Positions 8,254-17,944 of a stretch of DNA of 64,000 nt are shown here, in pieces (within the stretch, counting starts at the first letter, position 1; the number at the start of each line of letters is the position of its first letter). The translations under genes were made by a program, and so were the position numbers. The DNA is taken from NCBI GenBank assembly GCA_937884975.1, contig CAKZZS010000023.1, positions 1 to 64,000 on the forward strand, in the 5' to 3' direction. Source of the DNA: an uncultured Clostridia bacterium (lineage in GTDB: Bacteria; Bacillota; Clostridia; Oscillospirales; Acutalibacteraceae). Below the pieces are notes generated by a model. It ran no database searches. It had not been told where the DNA came from and saw only the letters and a list, made by a program, of their open reading frames with translations.

Positions 8254-9450
8254 ATGAGAAAAAATATGGGTGAATTAAGAAAATACAGGATAAGAGATAT
8301 TGACAAATTAGACTGGCTGTTAATTGTCGGTCTTATTCTCGCGCCTATGACGGGACTGAGAATATTAAAAGTCGGTCCTGCGGAAGCCTTTTGCTTTATC
8401 TGGAGCATTTTTTATGTATTTAAAAGAAGAATTACAATGAACCCGATTGTCAAGTTCTTTATTGTATTCTTCGGTTCAATGCTTCTCGGAACTGTCTGGG
8501 GTATTATTGTCACTCCGCAAGAGGTTGTTTTAAACCATTGGCTCACCTGGATATATCTTGCGTACATTTCAATTATTATGTATGAAGCGCTCAGTGGCAA
8601 TACGCTTGAGTATAACGTGAATATGTTTGAATTCTTTTCACGCGGAGCCGCTATCTGGTATCTTTTCCTGTATGTCTACAGTATGTTTATCAGTAAGACC
8701 TTCCTCGGCGCGCCTCTTTGGTTCTACGGATACAGATTTACCGGCGGCGCAACAAATCCGCATCAGATAGCCTTGCTTATGTGCGGACTGACCTTCTATT
8801 TTTTGAGAAATGTATTTAACAGAAATCAGCCTGTTATTAACGCCGTATTTGCCGCGGTTTGCCTTTTCCTTGAATTGAGGACAGAGGCTTCAACCGGTCT
8901 TGCTTCACTTTTGTCTTCTTTCCTTGTGCTCTTATTTATTCTCATCGGCCATCTGTTTACTGACAGGAAGATAAGAAATGTAGTATATTTCCTTGAATGT
9001 CTCGGCTTGCTGTTTGTAGTCGCCCTTTTCCATACTTATATTTATAATACGCTAATGGACTGGATAATGAGCGACAGCAACGGCGTCGGACGAATAAATC
9101 TTATGCACCAGATTACAACGTCAATAAGAAAAGGTCCGATTTTCGGTCTGGGTCCCGGTGTTCACGCATTTGACCTTATGGGTAACGCAAAGGAATATCA
9201 CAGCACCTATCTTGAAATAATAGCTTCTTCCGGAATAGTCGGTATGGCAGGATTTATTATTCTGTCAGCAAGAACCTTTAAAAAGGTTGCTGCAGACGAT
9301 TTGTTTGTGCCCATTCTTGTTGCAATTTATGTTTACGGCTTGGGCGGTTTTGCAATTAGACGTCTTATTTATTGGGGATTCTTTATATTTATTTACGTTA
9401 TTTGTGAACAGATAGGAAAAGCGCGATACGAGGAGCTACCGTATGAGTAA
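8254..9450 (+). CDS. O-antigen ligase/polymerase-like membrane protein (Wzy-like), copy 1
   Basis: A polytopic membrane protein of about 398 residues with some ten hydrophobic segments and a large extracytoplasmic loop ending in GLGPGVHAFDLMGNAKEYHSTYLEI. The H-x-x-Y/L pattern and glycine-rich lead are those of O-antigen ligases and polymerases (Wzy_C). It would polymerise repeat units outside the membrane. The start is uncertain (TTG 8248, ATG 8254 or ATG 8266); no strong ribosome site is seen. A clear paralog lies at 10479-11675, sharing DWLL..., APMTG, FLGAPLWF/Y, GGxTNPHQ and GLGPGVH. Confidence 0.8.
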   Translation: MRKNMGELRKYRIRDIDKLDWLLIVGLILAPMTGLRILKVGPAEAFCFIWSIFYVFKRRITMNPIVKFFIVFFGSMLLGTVWGIIVTPQEVVLNHWLTWIYLAYISIIMYEALSGNTLEYNVNMFEFFSRGAAIWYLFLYVYSMFISKTFLGAPLWFYGYRFTGGATNPHQIALLMCGLTFYFLRNVFNRNQPVINAVFAAVCLFLELRTEASTGLASLLSSFLVLLFILIGHLFTDRKIRNVVYFLECLGLLFVVALFHTYIYNTLMDWIMSDSNGVGRINLMHQITTSIRKGPIFGLGPGVHAFDLMGNAKEYHSTYLEIIASSGIVGMAGFIILSARTFKKVAADDLFVPILVAIYVYGLGGFAIRRLIYWGFFIFIYVICEQIGKARYEELPYE

Positions 9451-10453
9451 GTATTATAAACAAATTGATATACTGCGCGGAATTGCAATAACTCTTGTTT
9501 TACTCGGTCATTCCGTAATTGTTTATCCCGTCAATTTAAACGAGATAACCTGGTGCGGATTTCTTCACAGCTTCGTCAGCACGGTGCATATGCCGCTTTT
9601 CTTTTTGATTTCCGGCTTTTGCTACAGCTTCAGGAATGCCGGTGATTTTTACAAGAAAAAGGTCAAAAGAATACTTATTCCTTACCTTGTATTTGTTTTT
9701 GCAAATTTCGCGTTAGGTCTGTTATTACCTGCGTTTATAAATAACGGCAGCGGTTTTAAGGGACTTATTGACGATTTACTTAAGGGAACAAGCTATTGGT
9801 TCCTTTATACTTTGTTTATCATTTTCCTTATTTTCCCGCTTATTGAAAAGGTCATTAAAAAAAGAATCGTTCGCATTTCAGTTCTTTGTTTAATGTTTTT
9901 ACTCTCGTTATTTAATTTCTGGCCGAAGTACTTAAGCCTTGATAAGCTTGTTATGTATCTTCCGTTCTTTACGCTCGGATATTGTTTAAAGGTGGATTTT
10001 GGTTCCTTTAAACAGATATACAAAAAGCTTTTCGGAAATAAGGTTGTTTCCTTAGTCAGCGCGGCGGTTATGTTAGCTCTTTGGGTTTGCGTTTGTGTAC
10101 TGATATTCAATACAACCGGCGAGGTTTCCTATTATATTACTGCGCTGTTAAGTATTGCTGCAGCGTTCCTCGGAATAGGTACAATTTCGGTTTTGGTAAA
10201 TCTTGCCGTCAATACAAAGCTTTCTGATGTTTTTGTAGAGCTTGGTAAGTATTCGCTTCAGTTATATCTGCTGGACGGATATATGCTTGTAATTTCAAGA
10301 ACGATTTTAGTATCTGTTTTAAAAATCAGTAATCCTTTTATCATCATTTTCGGCATATTCATTTTCTGTCTTGTGCCGTCATATCTGATTATTAGATTTA
10401 TTATTTCAAAGGTTAAGCTTTTCCGTTTTCTTACGGGTTTAACTTCAAGATAA
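9443..10453 (+). CDS. Acyltransferase family 3 membrane protein
   Basis: An integral membrane acyltransferase of 336 residues with about ten hydrophobic segments, likely adding acetyl or similar groups to the polysaccharide. The N-terminal IDILRGIAITLVLLGH holds the conserved Arg and His, and MPLFFLISGFCYSF is the second family motif. It overlaps the polymerase upstream by 8 bp and sits between the two paralogous polymerases. Confidence 0.88.
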   Translation: MSKYYKQIDILRGIAITLVLLGHSVIVYPVNLNEITWCGFLHSFVSTVHMPLFFLISGFCYSFRNAGDFYKKKVKRILIPYLVFVFANFALGLLLPAFINNGSGFKGLIDDLLKGTSYWFLYTLFIIFLIFPLIEKVIKKRIVRISVLCLMFLLSLFNFWPKYLSLDKLVMYLPFFTLGYCLKVDFGSFKQIYKKLFGNKVVSLVSAAVMLALWVCVCVLIFNTTGEVSYYITALLSIAAAFLGIGTISVLVNLAVNTKLSDVFVELGKYSLQLYLLDGYMLVISRTILVSVLKISNPFIIIFGIFIFCLVPSYLIIRFIISKVKLFRFLTGLTSR

Positions 10454-10478
10454 TTCACAGGAGTCACAGTTTTCATTT

Positions 10479-11675
10479 ATGAAGATTCGGTTAAATACAG
10501 TTAAAATTGAATTATTTGACTGGCTTTTGGTAGCCGGAGTATGTCTTGCGCCTATGACCGGATTTCGTATTTGGAAAATCGGTCCGGGTGAGTTGCTGTG
10601 TTTTTTGTGGTGCTTAAGATATATTTTCACGAAAAGAATGATAAAAAACGATATTTTTAAGTTCTATTCTCTGTTTATTTTCTTTATGTTTATCGGAACA
10701 CTGTTCGGATATGCAGTTGCACCCAATGAGCTTCGAGTATCGGATTTCTTTACATGGATTTATCTCGGGATTATTTCATCTGCAATTTATGTCGGACTTT
10801 CCGAAAAATCACTTGAATATAACGAAAATCTTATATATTTGATAGCAAGAGTTTCGATTATCTGGTATTCGCTTTTGTATTTATACAGCGTTTTTGTCAG
10901 CAAGTCTTTCCTCGGAGCGCCGCTTTGGTATTCAGGCGCAAGGTTTTCGGGCGGAGGTACGAATCCCCATCAGGTGGCATTGCTGCTTTGCGGCTGCGTA
11001 TTTGTTTTCTTAAGAAAAATGCTTATGAGAGAAAACTTTTTAAAGAGTCTTGTTTATCTTACGGCAAGCGTTTTTCTCGTATACCAGACCGCTTCCTCAA
11101 CGGGGCTTCTTGCAATTGCAATAGGAATTATCTGGATGTCATATTTACTTATTCTTGATTTATTCCCGGCTCATAAAAATCTTGCATTTTTCCTGTTCAC
11201 GCTGTTTTTGATTATTGTAGGGGTAATAAGCTTCCCGAGAATTTACAGTCTTTTTATGCGCTGGGTATCAAACGACGCGAACGGTATGGGACGAATTGAT
11301 ATCTTTATGTCATATCCGCAGACCTTTATAAAAAGTCCCGTATTCGGTCTCGGTCCCGGCGTCCACGGAATTGACGGTTATATTGAGTACCATAATACTT
11401 ATTTTGAGGTGCTTGCTGCAACGGGACTTTCCGGAGGAATACTTTTTGTCATTCACTCCGTTAAGCTTTTCAAAAAAGGCTTGTTTTCCGACTGGAAGCT
11501 TACGCCGATTATAGTCGTAATGTACGCATACGGCCTTGCAGGCTTCGCTATGAGAAGACTTGTTTACTGGATATTTATAGTATTTGCTTTGATTATTTCG
11601 GAGCAGATACATAAGAAAAGAGCAAAAGCAATAAACTATGCAAAAAACGGAAAGGAACTCGCAAATGAACGCTGA
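10479..11675 (+). CDS. O-antigen ligase/polymerase-like membrane protein (Wzy-like), copy 2
   Basis: A 398-residue polytopic protein colinear with the gene at 8254. Shared blocks include FDWLLVAGVCLAPMTGFR, the FLGAPLWYSGARFSGG stretch followed by TNPHQVALL, NGMGRI, SPVFGLGPGVHG and the C-terminal GLAGFAMRRLVYW. The two clearly arose by duplication. One may polymerise and the other ligate the chain, or each may act on a different linkage; sequence cannot decide. An AGGAG ribosome site lies at about 10459. The end overlaps licD by 11 bp. Confidence 0.82.
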   Translation: MKIRLNTVKIELFDWLLVAGVCLAPMTGFRIWKIGPGELLCFLWCLRYIFTKRMIKNDIFKFYSLFIFFMFIGTLFGYAVAPNELRVSDFFTWIYLGIISSAIYVGLSEKSLEYNENLIYLIARVSIIWYSLLYLYSVFVSKSFLGAPLWYSGARFSGGGTNPHQVALLLCGCVFVFLRKMLMRENFLKSLVYLTASVFLVYQTASSTGLLAIAIGIIWMSYLLILDLFPAHKNLAFFLFTLFLIIVGVISFPRIYSLFMRWVSNDANGMGRIDIFMSYPQTFIKSPVFGLGPGVHGIDGYIEYHNTYFEVLAATGLSGGILFVIHSVKLFKKGLFSDWKLTPIIVVMYAYGLAGFAMRRLVYWIFIVFALIISEQIHKKRAKAINYAKNGKELANER

Positions 11676-12528
11676 AGAATTTTTGAGTGAGGCATTGGCT
11701 TCTCCTATATGTCCCCCTGATTTTAAAGAGACTTACGAATATTTTAAAAAATATCAGGAAATGTCATTAAAATGTCTTTTGGAATTTCACAGAATTTGTA
11801 AGAAGAACGGAATTAACTATCACGTTACTTACGGTTCGCTTCTCGGCTTAATCCGTGACGGCGGTCAGATTCCGTGGGATTATGATATTGACGTTTTTGT
11901 TCCCATTTACGAAAAGGACAAGCTTCTTGAAGCGTTGAAAAACGATTTGTCGGACGAGTTTTACGCCATGTGTCCTGAATTTGATAGTTCGTGCCGTCAT
12001 TATATTTTAAGATTATGTCCGAAAAACTACGACTCGGCTGCAATTCATCTTGACGTATTTTATTTTTGCGGATGCCCGACGGATGAACAGACAAGAAAAC
12101 AGTTTTCGGATAAAATAAAGACCTGTTCAAAGGTCCGTTATTCGAAAAAGGTTGAGGTAAAAAAGGAAGCAACGGGAAACTGGAAGAGATTTATTAAATA
12201 TTCCGTTGCAAAAGCCGGTTCAGTTCTTTTCAGTATGAAAAAAATTGACAGGCAGTACAATGAGCTTGTTTTCAAATATCCGGTTGACGAATGTGAGTTT
12301 GTTACTTCCGCGGATATTTTTGCGGGGGATTACACCTTTAAAACCGAAATGCTTACTAAAACAATTGATTATTCCGTAAACGGTATTACGCTCTCTATTC
12401 CCGAAAACTATAAGGAATTTCTTGTTGAGCTTTACGGCGACTATATGTCATATCCGTCTCTTGAAAGAAGAATTAAGCAGGTGCTTCATGCTAGCGGAAG
12501 ATTTAAGTATTTTGAAAAATTCAATTAA
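11665..12528 (+). CDS. licD: LicD-family phosphotransferase
   Basis: A 287-residue LicD protein. The signature YHVTYGSLLGLIRDGGQ followed by PWDYDIDVF gives the DxD metal-binding residues. LicD transfers phosphocholine from CDP-choline to a surface sugar in pneumococcus and Haemophilus. The start at 11665 has AAAGGAA upstream; an in-frame upstream ATG at 11638 would overlap the polymerase by 38 bp. Choline activation and uptake genes follow at 14102-17922, which makes phosphocholine the likely group, though some LicD relatives move other phospho groups. Confidence 0.87.
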   Translation: MNAEEFLSEALASPICPPDFKETYEYFKKYQEMSLKCLLEFHRICKKNGINYHVTYGSLLGLIRDGGQIPWDYDIDVFVPIYEKDKLLEALKNDLSDEFYAMCPEFDSSCRHYILRLCPKNYDSAAIHLDVFYFCGCPTDEQTRKQFSDKIKTCSKVRYSKKVEVKKEATGNWKRFIKYSVAKAGSVLFSMKKIDRQYNELVFKYPVDECEFVTSADIFAGDYTFKTEMLTKTIDYSVNGITLSIPENYKEFLVELYGDYMSYPSLERRIKQVLHASGRFKYFEKFN

Positions 12529-12547
12529 AGGCATTTGGGTAAAATAA

Positions 12548-14077
12548 ATGGAAAAATCTATCGGTAAAAAATTATTTCGCGGAACGCTTGTCGTTGTTAT
12601 AGTTGGTATAATGGCAAAAATTGCTGCGTTTCTTTCGGAAACAATACTTGCTGCTTATCTCGGAACCTCGTATCAGGGCGACGCCTACTATATGGTTTCG
12701 AGCATTCAGCAGGTTGTATATCCTATGCTCAGCGCAGGCATCTGGAAGGTATTTTTACCCATTTATAAAGAACATATAACAAAAAATGAAATTGATAAGG
12801 CGTATAGAATAACAAATAAAGCGATTTCTTTTTTCACCGTCGTTTCTCTTATTGTAACAATTCTTATTATGGTTCTGACCGGACCTCTTGTTTCTTTGGT
12901 TGCTCCCGGATTTGAAGGCGAAACAAGAAGAATTTGTATTATACTTGTGCGTATTTCGGCGCCGATGTATATATTCATTATTTCTTCTGCGGTTTACGCT
13001 TCCATTCTTCAGAGTCATAATAAGTTTTTCGGAAGCCAAATTAGAGAGGTTGTTTCTCATATTCCGACAATTCTTGCAGCAGTTCTTTTTTATAAAAGAT
13101 TCGGTGTTTATTCACTTGCCATTGCTCTTGTAATCGGAGGACTGGTAAGGCTTATTGTAGAGCTTCCTTTTGTTGACTGGGGATATAAGTATAAGCCCGA
13201 TTTGAAATTCAAAAATAAAGAATTCGGCGTTATGCTTAAAAGACTTCCGTCCGCACTTATTTCCGAGGGAGTTACCCAGCTGAATACGCTTATCGATAAG
13301 GCGATGGCTTCGACCTTACCCGAGGGTACAATTTCCGCACTTAATTACGGTCACAGACTTATGAATGTTTTCAGCGGTCTGTTATCGACCTCTATTGCAA
13401 CTGCATTGTATCCCCAGATGATAGAGCTTATTGCTACGAAAAAAGAAAAGGAGATCAGTGACCTGATCGTTAAAATAATCAATATTTTCTGCGTTCTGAT
13501 GGTTCCCGTAACCTTTGCATGCGTTTTATTCAGAAGCGAGTTGGTTTCGGCAGTTTATGAAAGAGGCTCTTTTGATGCTGACAGCACTGTTCTTACCTCG
13601 GGCGTATTTGCTTTATATAGCATCGGAATTTTGTTTATTGCCTGCAATACGGTAATTACTAATCTTTTTTATGGCTACGGCGACACTAAAACGCCTATGT
13701 ATATAAGCGTTGCTAATCTTCTTATTAACGTTGTGCTTAATCTTCTGTTCATTAAGCTGTGGGGAGCTAACGGTCTTGCGTTGGCAACCTCTCTTTCGGC
13801 GTTTATTACGTTTTTTATCCGTATCTTCTTTATCGAAAAGCGTATACATATTAACAATAAGAGTATTCTCATTAGTTTTATAAAGATTTCTGTTGCTTCC
13901 GTAGCGGCTTGCTTAACTCCGAGAATTATTTTCAATTTCTATTCTGCCAATAAGTTTATCGTACTCATTGCGTCAGGTATTATCGGAGTATTGATTTATC
14001 TTATAATGCTTAAAGTTTTAAGAGTAAGCGAACTTAACGAAGCAATTGCCATTATTAAAAAGAAAGCAAAAAGATAA
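12548..14077 (+). CDS. MurJ/MviN-type lipid-linked oligosaccharide flippase
   Basis: A membrane protein of 509 residues with about 14 hydrophobic segments, MOP exporter superfamily, MurJ (MviN) branch. The N-terminal AKIAAFLSETILAAYLGTSYQGDAY and the mid-protein RLPSALISEGVTQLNTLIDK, then ALNYGHRLMNV, match MurJ. In this context it probably flips the undecaprenyl-linked repeat unit (a Wzx role), although MurJ proteins normally flip lipid II. No separate Wzx is visible in the operon. Confidence 0.87.
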   Translation: MEKSIGKKLFRGTLVVVIVGIMAKIAAFLSETILAAYLGTSYQGDAYYMVSSIQQVVYPMLSAGIWKVFLPIYKEHITKNEIDKAYRITNKAISFFTVVSLIVTILIMVLTGPLVSLVAPGFEGETRRICIILVRISAPMYIFIISSAVYASILQSHNKFFGSQIREVVSHIPTILAAVLFYKRFGVYSLAIALVIGGLVRLIVELPFVDWGYKYKPDLKFKNKEFGVMLKRLPSALISEGVTQLNTLIDKAMASTLPEGTISALNYGHRLMNVFSGLLSTSIATALYPQMIELIATKKEKEISDLIVKIINIFCVLMVPVTFACVLFRSELVSAVYERGSFDADSTVLTSGVFALYSIGILFIACNTVITNLFYGYGDTKTPMYISVANLLINVVLNLLFIKLWGANGLALATSLSAFITFFIRIFFIEKRIHINNKSILISFIKISVASVAACLTPRIIFNFYSANKFIVLIASGIIGVLIYLIMLKVLRVSELNEAIAIIKKKAKR

Positions 14078-14101
14078 TTTTCTATAATTTTACAAGGTCT
14101 G

Positions 14102-15625
14102 ATGAAAATGAGTATTAACGGTAAAAAAAATGAAAGGAACGCTGTTATTCTTGCCGCAGGCTTCGGCACAAGAATGGTTCCCATCAATTTAAGCACTCCA
14201 AAGGCGCTCCTTAAAGTTAAAGGCGAGCCTTTAATAGAGAGATCAATAAAACAGCTTCACAATGCCGGAATTGAAGATATAACGGTTGTTGTCGGCTTTA
14301 TGAAGGAAGCCTTTGAATACCTTATTGACGAATATAACGTTGAACTTCTCGTCAATGAGCATTATGCTGTTAAAAATAACCTTCATTCACTTGCTTTGGC
14401 GGCTGACAGAATATCGGATACTTTTGTCATTCCCTCGGACGTATGGTGCGAAGAAAATCCCTATATACCCGAAAGCGAACATTCCTGGTATATGATTAAG
14501 GTTAATTGCGATGAAGACGAAATGATAGGCATTTCATTTATATCCTCCGATAAAGCTCCGGAAATAAGAGAAAAGCTTATTTCCTTTGATAAGGACGAAA
14601 AATACGATAATGAATTCTGGGAAACGGTACTGTATGAGAACGGAAAAATGAATATCCCGTTCCTTTCGGTAAACGCTGAAAAATATGTTGAAATAAATAC
14701 TTATGAGCAGTTAAGGGAGCTTGACGGCGATTCTTTGCATCTTAAAAACGACGCTCTTGATTTAATTGCAAAAGTGTTTAAAACAAAGCCGGAAGCAATT
14801 CACGATATTAAAGTACTTAAAAAAGGTATGACAAACCGTTCTTTTCTTTTCAGTGTGGACGGGAACAAGTACATTATGCGTATTCCGGGAGAGGGTACGG
14901 ACAAGCTTATTAACCGTGAAAATGAAGCGGCGGTATTTAAAGCGATAAGCGGTTATGGGCTTTGTGACGATCCTGTATATATAAATCCCGAAAACGGTTA
15001 TAAAATTACAAAGTTCCTTGACGGTGTGCGCGTTTGCGACTGTGAAAACGAAAATGACCTTGCGGTTTGTATGGAAAAGTTGAGGTATTTTCACTCTCTT
15101 AAGCTATCTGTTCCTCACACGTTTGATATATTCGGTCAGATAGAGTTTTACGAATCACTCTGGGATTCAAATCCTTCCGTTTATAAGGATTATGAAACAA
15201 CAAAAAAGAATGTTTTATCTCTTAAGAGTTTTATTGATTCCTGTCAGAAGGATTGGTGTTTAACTCATATTGACGCAGTACCCGATAATTTTCTTTTTTA
15301 TGAGACGGAAAACGGAGAACAGCTTCAGCTTACGGACTGGGAGTATTCGGGAATGCAGGACCCCCACGTTGATATTGCAATGTTCTGCATTTACTCACTG
15401 TACGATAAAAAACAGGTTGATTCTTTAATTGACATTTATTTTGAAAATAATTGCCCTGAAACAGTCAGGACAAAAATTTACGCATATATTGCTTCTTGCG
15501 GCTTGCTTTGGTCAAACTGGTGCGAGTTTAAAAGAAACCTCGGCGTTGAATTCGGAGAATATTCCATTCGTCAGTACCACTACGCAAAAGAGTATTATAA
15601 ATATGTTAAAGAATCAATTGATTAG
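14102..15625 (+). CDS. Bifunctional nucleotidyltransferase-choline kinase (LicC-LicA fusion)
   Basis: A 507-residue two-domain protein. Residues about 13-235 are a nucleotidyltransferase: AVILAAGFGTRMVP, STPKALLKVKGEPLIE, then DVWCEENPY where the metal-binding Asp sits. Residues about 236-507 are a choline/ethanolamine kinase-type domain, with the Brenner motif LTHIDAVPDNFLF (His, Asp, Asn) and LTDWEYSG. Together they would phosphorylate choline and form CDP-choline for LicD. Pneumococcal LicA and LicC are separate proteins. Start is ATG 14102 or 14108. Ethanolamine as substrate is possible. Confidence 0.85.
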   Translation: MKMSINGKKNERNAVILAAGFGTRMVPINLSTPKALLKVKGEPLIERSIKQLHNAGIEDITVVVGFMKEAFEYLIDEYNVELLVNEHYAVKNNLHSLALAADRISDTFVIPSDVWCEENPYIPESEHSWYMIKVNCDEDEMIGISFISSDKAPEIREKLISFDKDEKYDNEFWETVLYENGKMNIPFLSVNAEKYVEINTYEQLRELDGDSLHLKNDALDLIAKVFKTKPEAIHDIKVLKKGMTNRSFLFSVDGNKYIMRIPGEGTDKLINRENEAAVFKAISGYGLCDDPVYINPENGYKITKFLDGVRVCDCENENDLAVCMEKLRYFHSLKLSVPHTFDIFGQIEFYESLWDSNPSVYKDYETTKKNVLSLKSFIDSCQKDWCLTHIDAVPDNFLFYETENGEQLQLTDWEYSGMQDPHVDIAMFCIYSLYDKKQVDSLIDIYFENNCPETVRTKIYAYIASCGLLWSNWCEFKRNLGVEFGEYSIRQYHYAKEYYKYVKESID

Positions 15626-15650
15626 TGTTAAATGAAAAGAGGTTGTTCAT

Positions 15651-16367
15651 TTGGGTGAACTGCACACGGTTAAAAGGGCAATAATAATGGCGGCAGGGGT
15701 CGGAAACCGATTAAGACCCGTAACCTTAAAAACGCCGAAGCCACTCGTAAAGGTGAACGGAGAAAGAATGATAGATTCCGTTATCAAAGCCTTGAAAATC
15801 AACGGTATAAATGAAATATATGTAGTCGTCGGTTATTTAAAGGAGCAGTTTTATTTTCTTGAAGAAAAATATGACGGACTTAAAATAATTGAAAACCCGT
15901 ATTATGACAAGTGCAATAATATTTCTTCTCTTTATGTTGCAAGGGAGTATCTTTCCGACTGTATTATTCTTGACGGAGACCAGATTATTTATAATCCCGA
16001 TATTCTTTCAAAAAGCTTTACTCTTTCGGGTTACAATGCGGTTTGGACGGATGATGAGACCGATGAGTGGTTAATGGATGTCAAAGACGGAATTGTCAAA
16101 AGCTGTTCAAGAAACGGCGGAAAAGGCGGCTTCAGGCTTTATTCCGTTTCGCGTTGGTCTGAAGAGGACGGAAAGAAACTGAAGAATTATCTTGAGTATG
16201 AATTTGAAAGAGGCAATAACCGGATTTATTGGGATGATGTTGCAATGTTCTGTCATTTTGAAGATTTCACACTCGGAATTCGTGAAATGAAGGAAACGGA
16301 TATTATTGAAATTGATAATTTTGATGAGCTTATTAAAATAGACAGCAGTTACGCTGCCTGTGAATAA
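15651..16367 (+). CDS. LicC-like phosphocholine cytidylyltransferase
   Basis: A stand-alone nucleotidyltransferase of 238 residues: IIMAAGVGNRLRPVTLKTPKPLVKV at the N-terminus, NGINEIYVVVGYLKEQF, CNNISSLYVAREYL and IILDGDQI, typical of LicC-like CTP:phosphocholine cytidylyltransferases. It starts at TTG 15651, 7 bp after AAAGAGG; no in-frame ATG lies before the P-loop. It is a second cytidylyltransferase next to the one fused to the kinase, so the two may activate different phospho-alcohols, or one may be redundant. Confidence 0.82.
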   Translation: MGELHTVKRAIIMAAGVGNRLRPVTLKTPKPLVKVNGERMIDSVIKALKINGINEIYVVVGYLKEQFYFLEEKYDGLKIIENPYYDKCNNISSLYVAREYLSDCIILDGDQIIYNPDILSKSFTLSGYNAVWTDDETDEWLMDVKDGIVKSCSRNGGKGGFRLYSVSRWSEEDGKKLKNYLEYEFERGNNRIYWDDVAMFCHFEDFTLGIREMKETDIIEIDNFDELIKIDSSYAACE

Positions 16368-16386
16368 TAATTTTGGAGGAATAGAA

Positions 16387-17922
16387 ATGAAAAGCAATGC
16401 AGTTGAAAAAAATAAAATAGACTGGCTGATAACTCTTGCGCCGTTTATACTTATTATTTCACTTGCGGTATATCTGTTTATTTTTCCCGAACAGGCGAAC
16501 AACCTTATTTCAAAGGTAAGGTTTTTCTTCGGTGATACCGTTGGTATTTATTATCTTATAATCGGTATCGGAGTACTTGCAGTCTCAATTTTTCTTTCTT
16601 TTTCAAAATACGGAGATATTGTACTCGGCGACCCCGGCTCAAAGCCTAAATATTCATTTTTCACTTGGGGAAGTATGATGTTTACCTGCGGACTTGCCGC
16701 AGATATACTTTTTTACAGCTTTGCGGAATGGGTTATGTACGCTACAAATCCGCACATTGAGGAAATGGGCTCTATCAGAGAATGGGCAGGGGTTTTTCCG
16801 CTTTTCCATTGGAGCTTTATTCCCTGGGCGTTTTATCTTGTCCTTGCGGTTGCGTTCGGCTTTATGCTTCACGTCAGAAAAAAGACCAGACAGCGTTATT
16901 CCGAAGCATGTAAGCCCGTTATTGGCGAAAAAAATGCAAACGGAATATTGGGAAGAATAATTGATTTGTTTGCTATTTTTGCTCTTCTCGCAGGCACCGC
17001 GACGACGTTTTCAGTTGCTACTCCTCTTATGGCAAGCATTATCCTTAAACTTTTTAATATTACGCTTAGCAGAACAGCCGTTACGGTCATTATTCTTCTT
17101 ATTACCTGCGCTGTATATACTTATGCCGTTCTTCACGGCTTTAAAGGAATCAGTTTTCTTGCAAAGCTTTGTATTTATTTATTCTTCGGTCTGCTTCTCA
17201 TAGTTCTTCTCATAGGCGGACAGGGTAGATTTATTATTGAAAACGGCGTTCAGAGCCTTGGCAAAATGTTCCAGCATTTCATTGAATTGAGTACTTATAC
17301 CGATCCGACGAGGACGAATAATTTCCCCCAGGACTGGACGATATATTATTGGGCTTACTGGATGGTCTGGTGCATTGCCGCTCCGTTCTTTATCGGTAAT
17401 ATTTCCCAGGGCAGAACAGTTAAACAGGTTATCGGCGGCGGATATATTTTCGGCGTAGGAAGTACGATAGTCAGCTTTGTTGTTCTCGGAAATTACAGCC
17501 TCGGACTTCAGGCAAGCGGAAAAGCTGATTTTATTGCGATGTATAACGAGGACGGGGATTTGTACGGCCTTATAATGAATATTATAGACAGTATGCCTTG
17601 CTCGGTATTTATTCTTGCAATTATTCTTATTTGTATGATAGCCTTCTATGCGACCTCGTTTGACTCAATTGCTTATACTGCAGCTTGCTACAGCTATAAG
17701 CATATCGGCGAAAACGAAAAGCCGCATAAGATGATAACTCTTTTATGGTGCTTACTGCTTATCGTTCTTCCAATAGCTCTTGTATTCTCCGAAAGCAGTA
17801 TGAGTAATATCCAGAGCGTAAGTATCATTTCCGCGTTCCCCATTGGAATAATAATGATTATTATGATTTGGAGCTTTATTAAGGACGCAAAAAAGTATAT
17901 TGAAGAAATGAAGACAAAATAA
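16387..17922 (+). CDS. BCCT-family choline/betaine transporter
   Basis: A secondary transporter of 511 residues with 12 hydrophobic segments. The motifs FAEWVMYATNPH, WSFIPWAFYLVLAVAFGF and DWTIYYWAYWMVWCIAAPFFIGNISQGRT match the betaine/carnitine/choline transporter family. The start at 16387 follows TTGGAGGA; an in-frame ATG at 16360 would overlap the preceding gene. Its place after the choline kinase/cytidylyltransferase genes suggests choline import for surface phosphocholine. This is a different transporter family from pneumococcal LicB. Confidence 0.9.
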   Translation: MKSNAVEKNKIDWLITLAPFILIISLAVYLFIFPEQANNLISKVRFFFGDTVGIYYLIIGIGVLAVSIFLSFSKYGDIVLGDPGSKPKYSFFTWGSMMFTCGLAADILFYSFAEWVMYATNPHIEEMGSIREWAGVFPLFHWSFIPWAFYLVLAVAFGFMLHVRKKTRQRYSEACKPVIGEKNANGILGRIIDLFAIFALLAGTATTFSVATPLMASIILKLFNITLSRTAVTVIILLITCAVYTYAVLHGFKGISFLAKLCIYLFFGLLLIVLLIGGQGRFIIENGVQSLGKMFQHFIELSTYTDPTRTNNFPQDWTIYYWAYWMVWCIAAPFFIGNISQGRTVKQVIGGGYIFGVGSTIVSFVVLGNYSLGLQASGKADFIAMYNEDGDLYGLIMNIIDSMPCSVFILAIILICMIAFYATSFDSIAYTAACYSYKHIGENEKPHKMITLLWCLLLIVLPIALVFSESSMSNIQSVSIISAFPIGIIMIIMIWSFIKDAKKYIEEMKTK

Positions 17923-17944
17923 TTATTTTTAAACGGGTTTTAAA

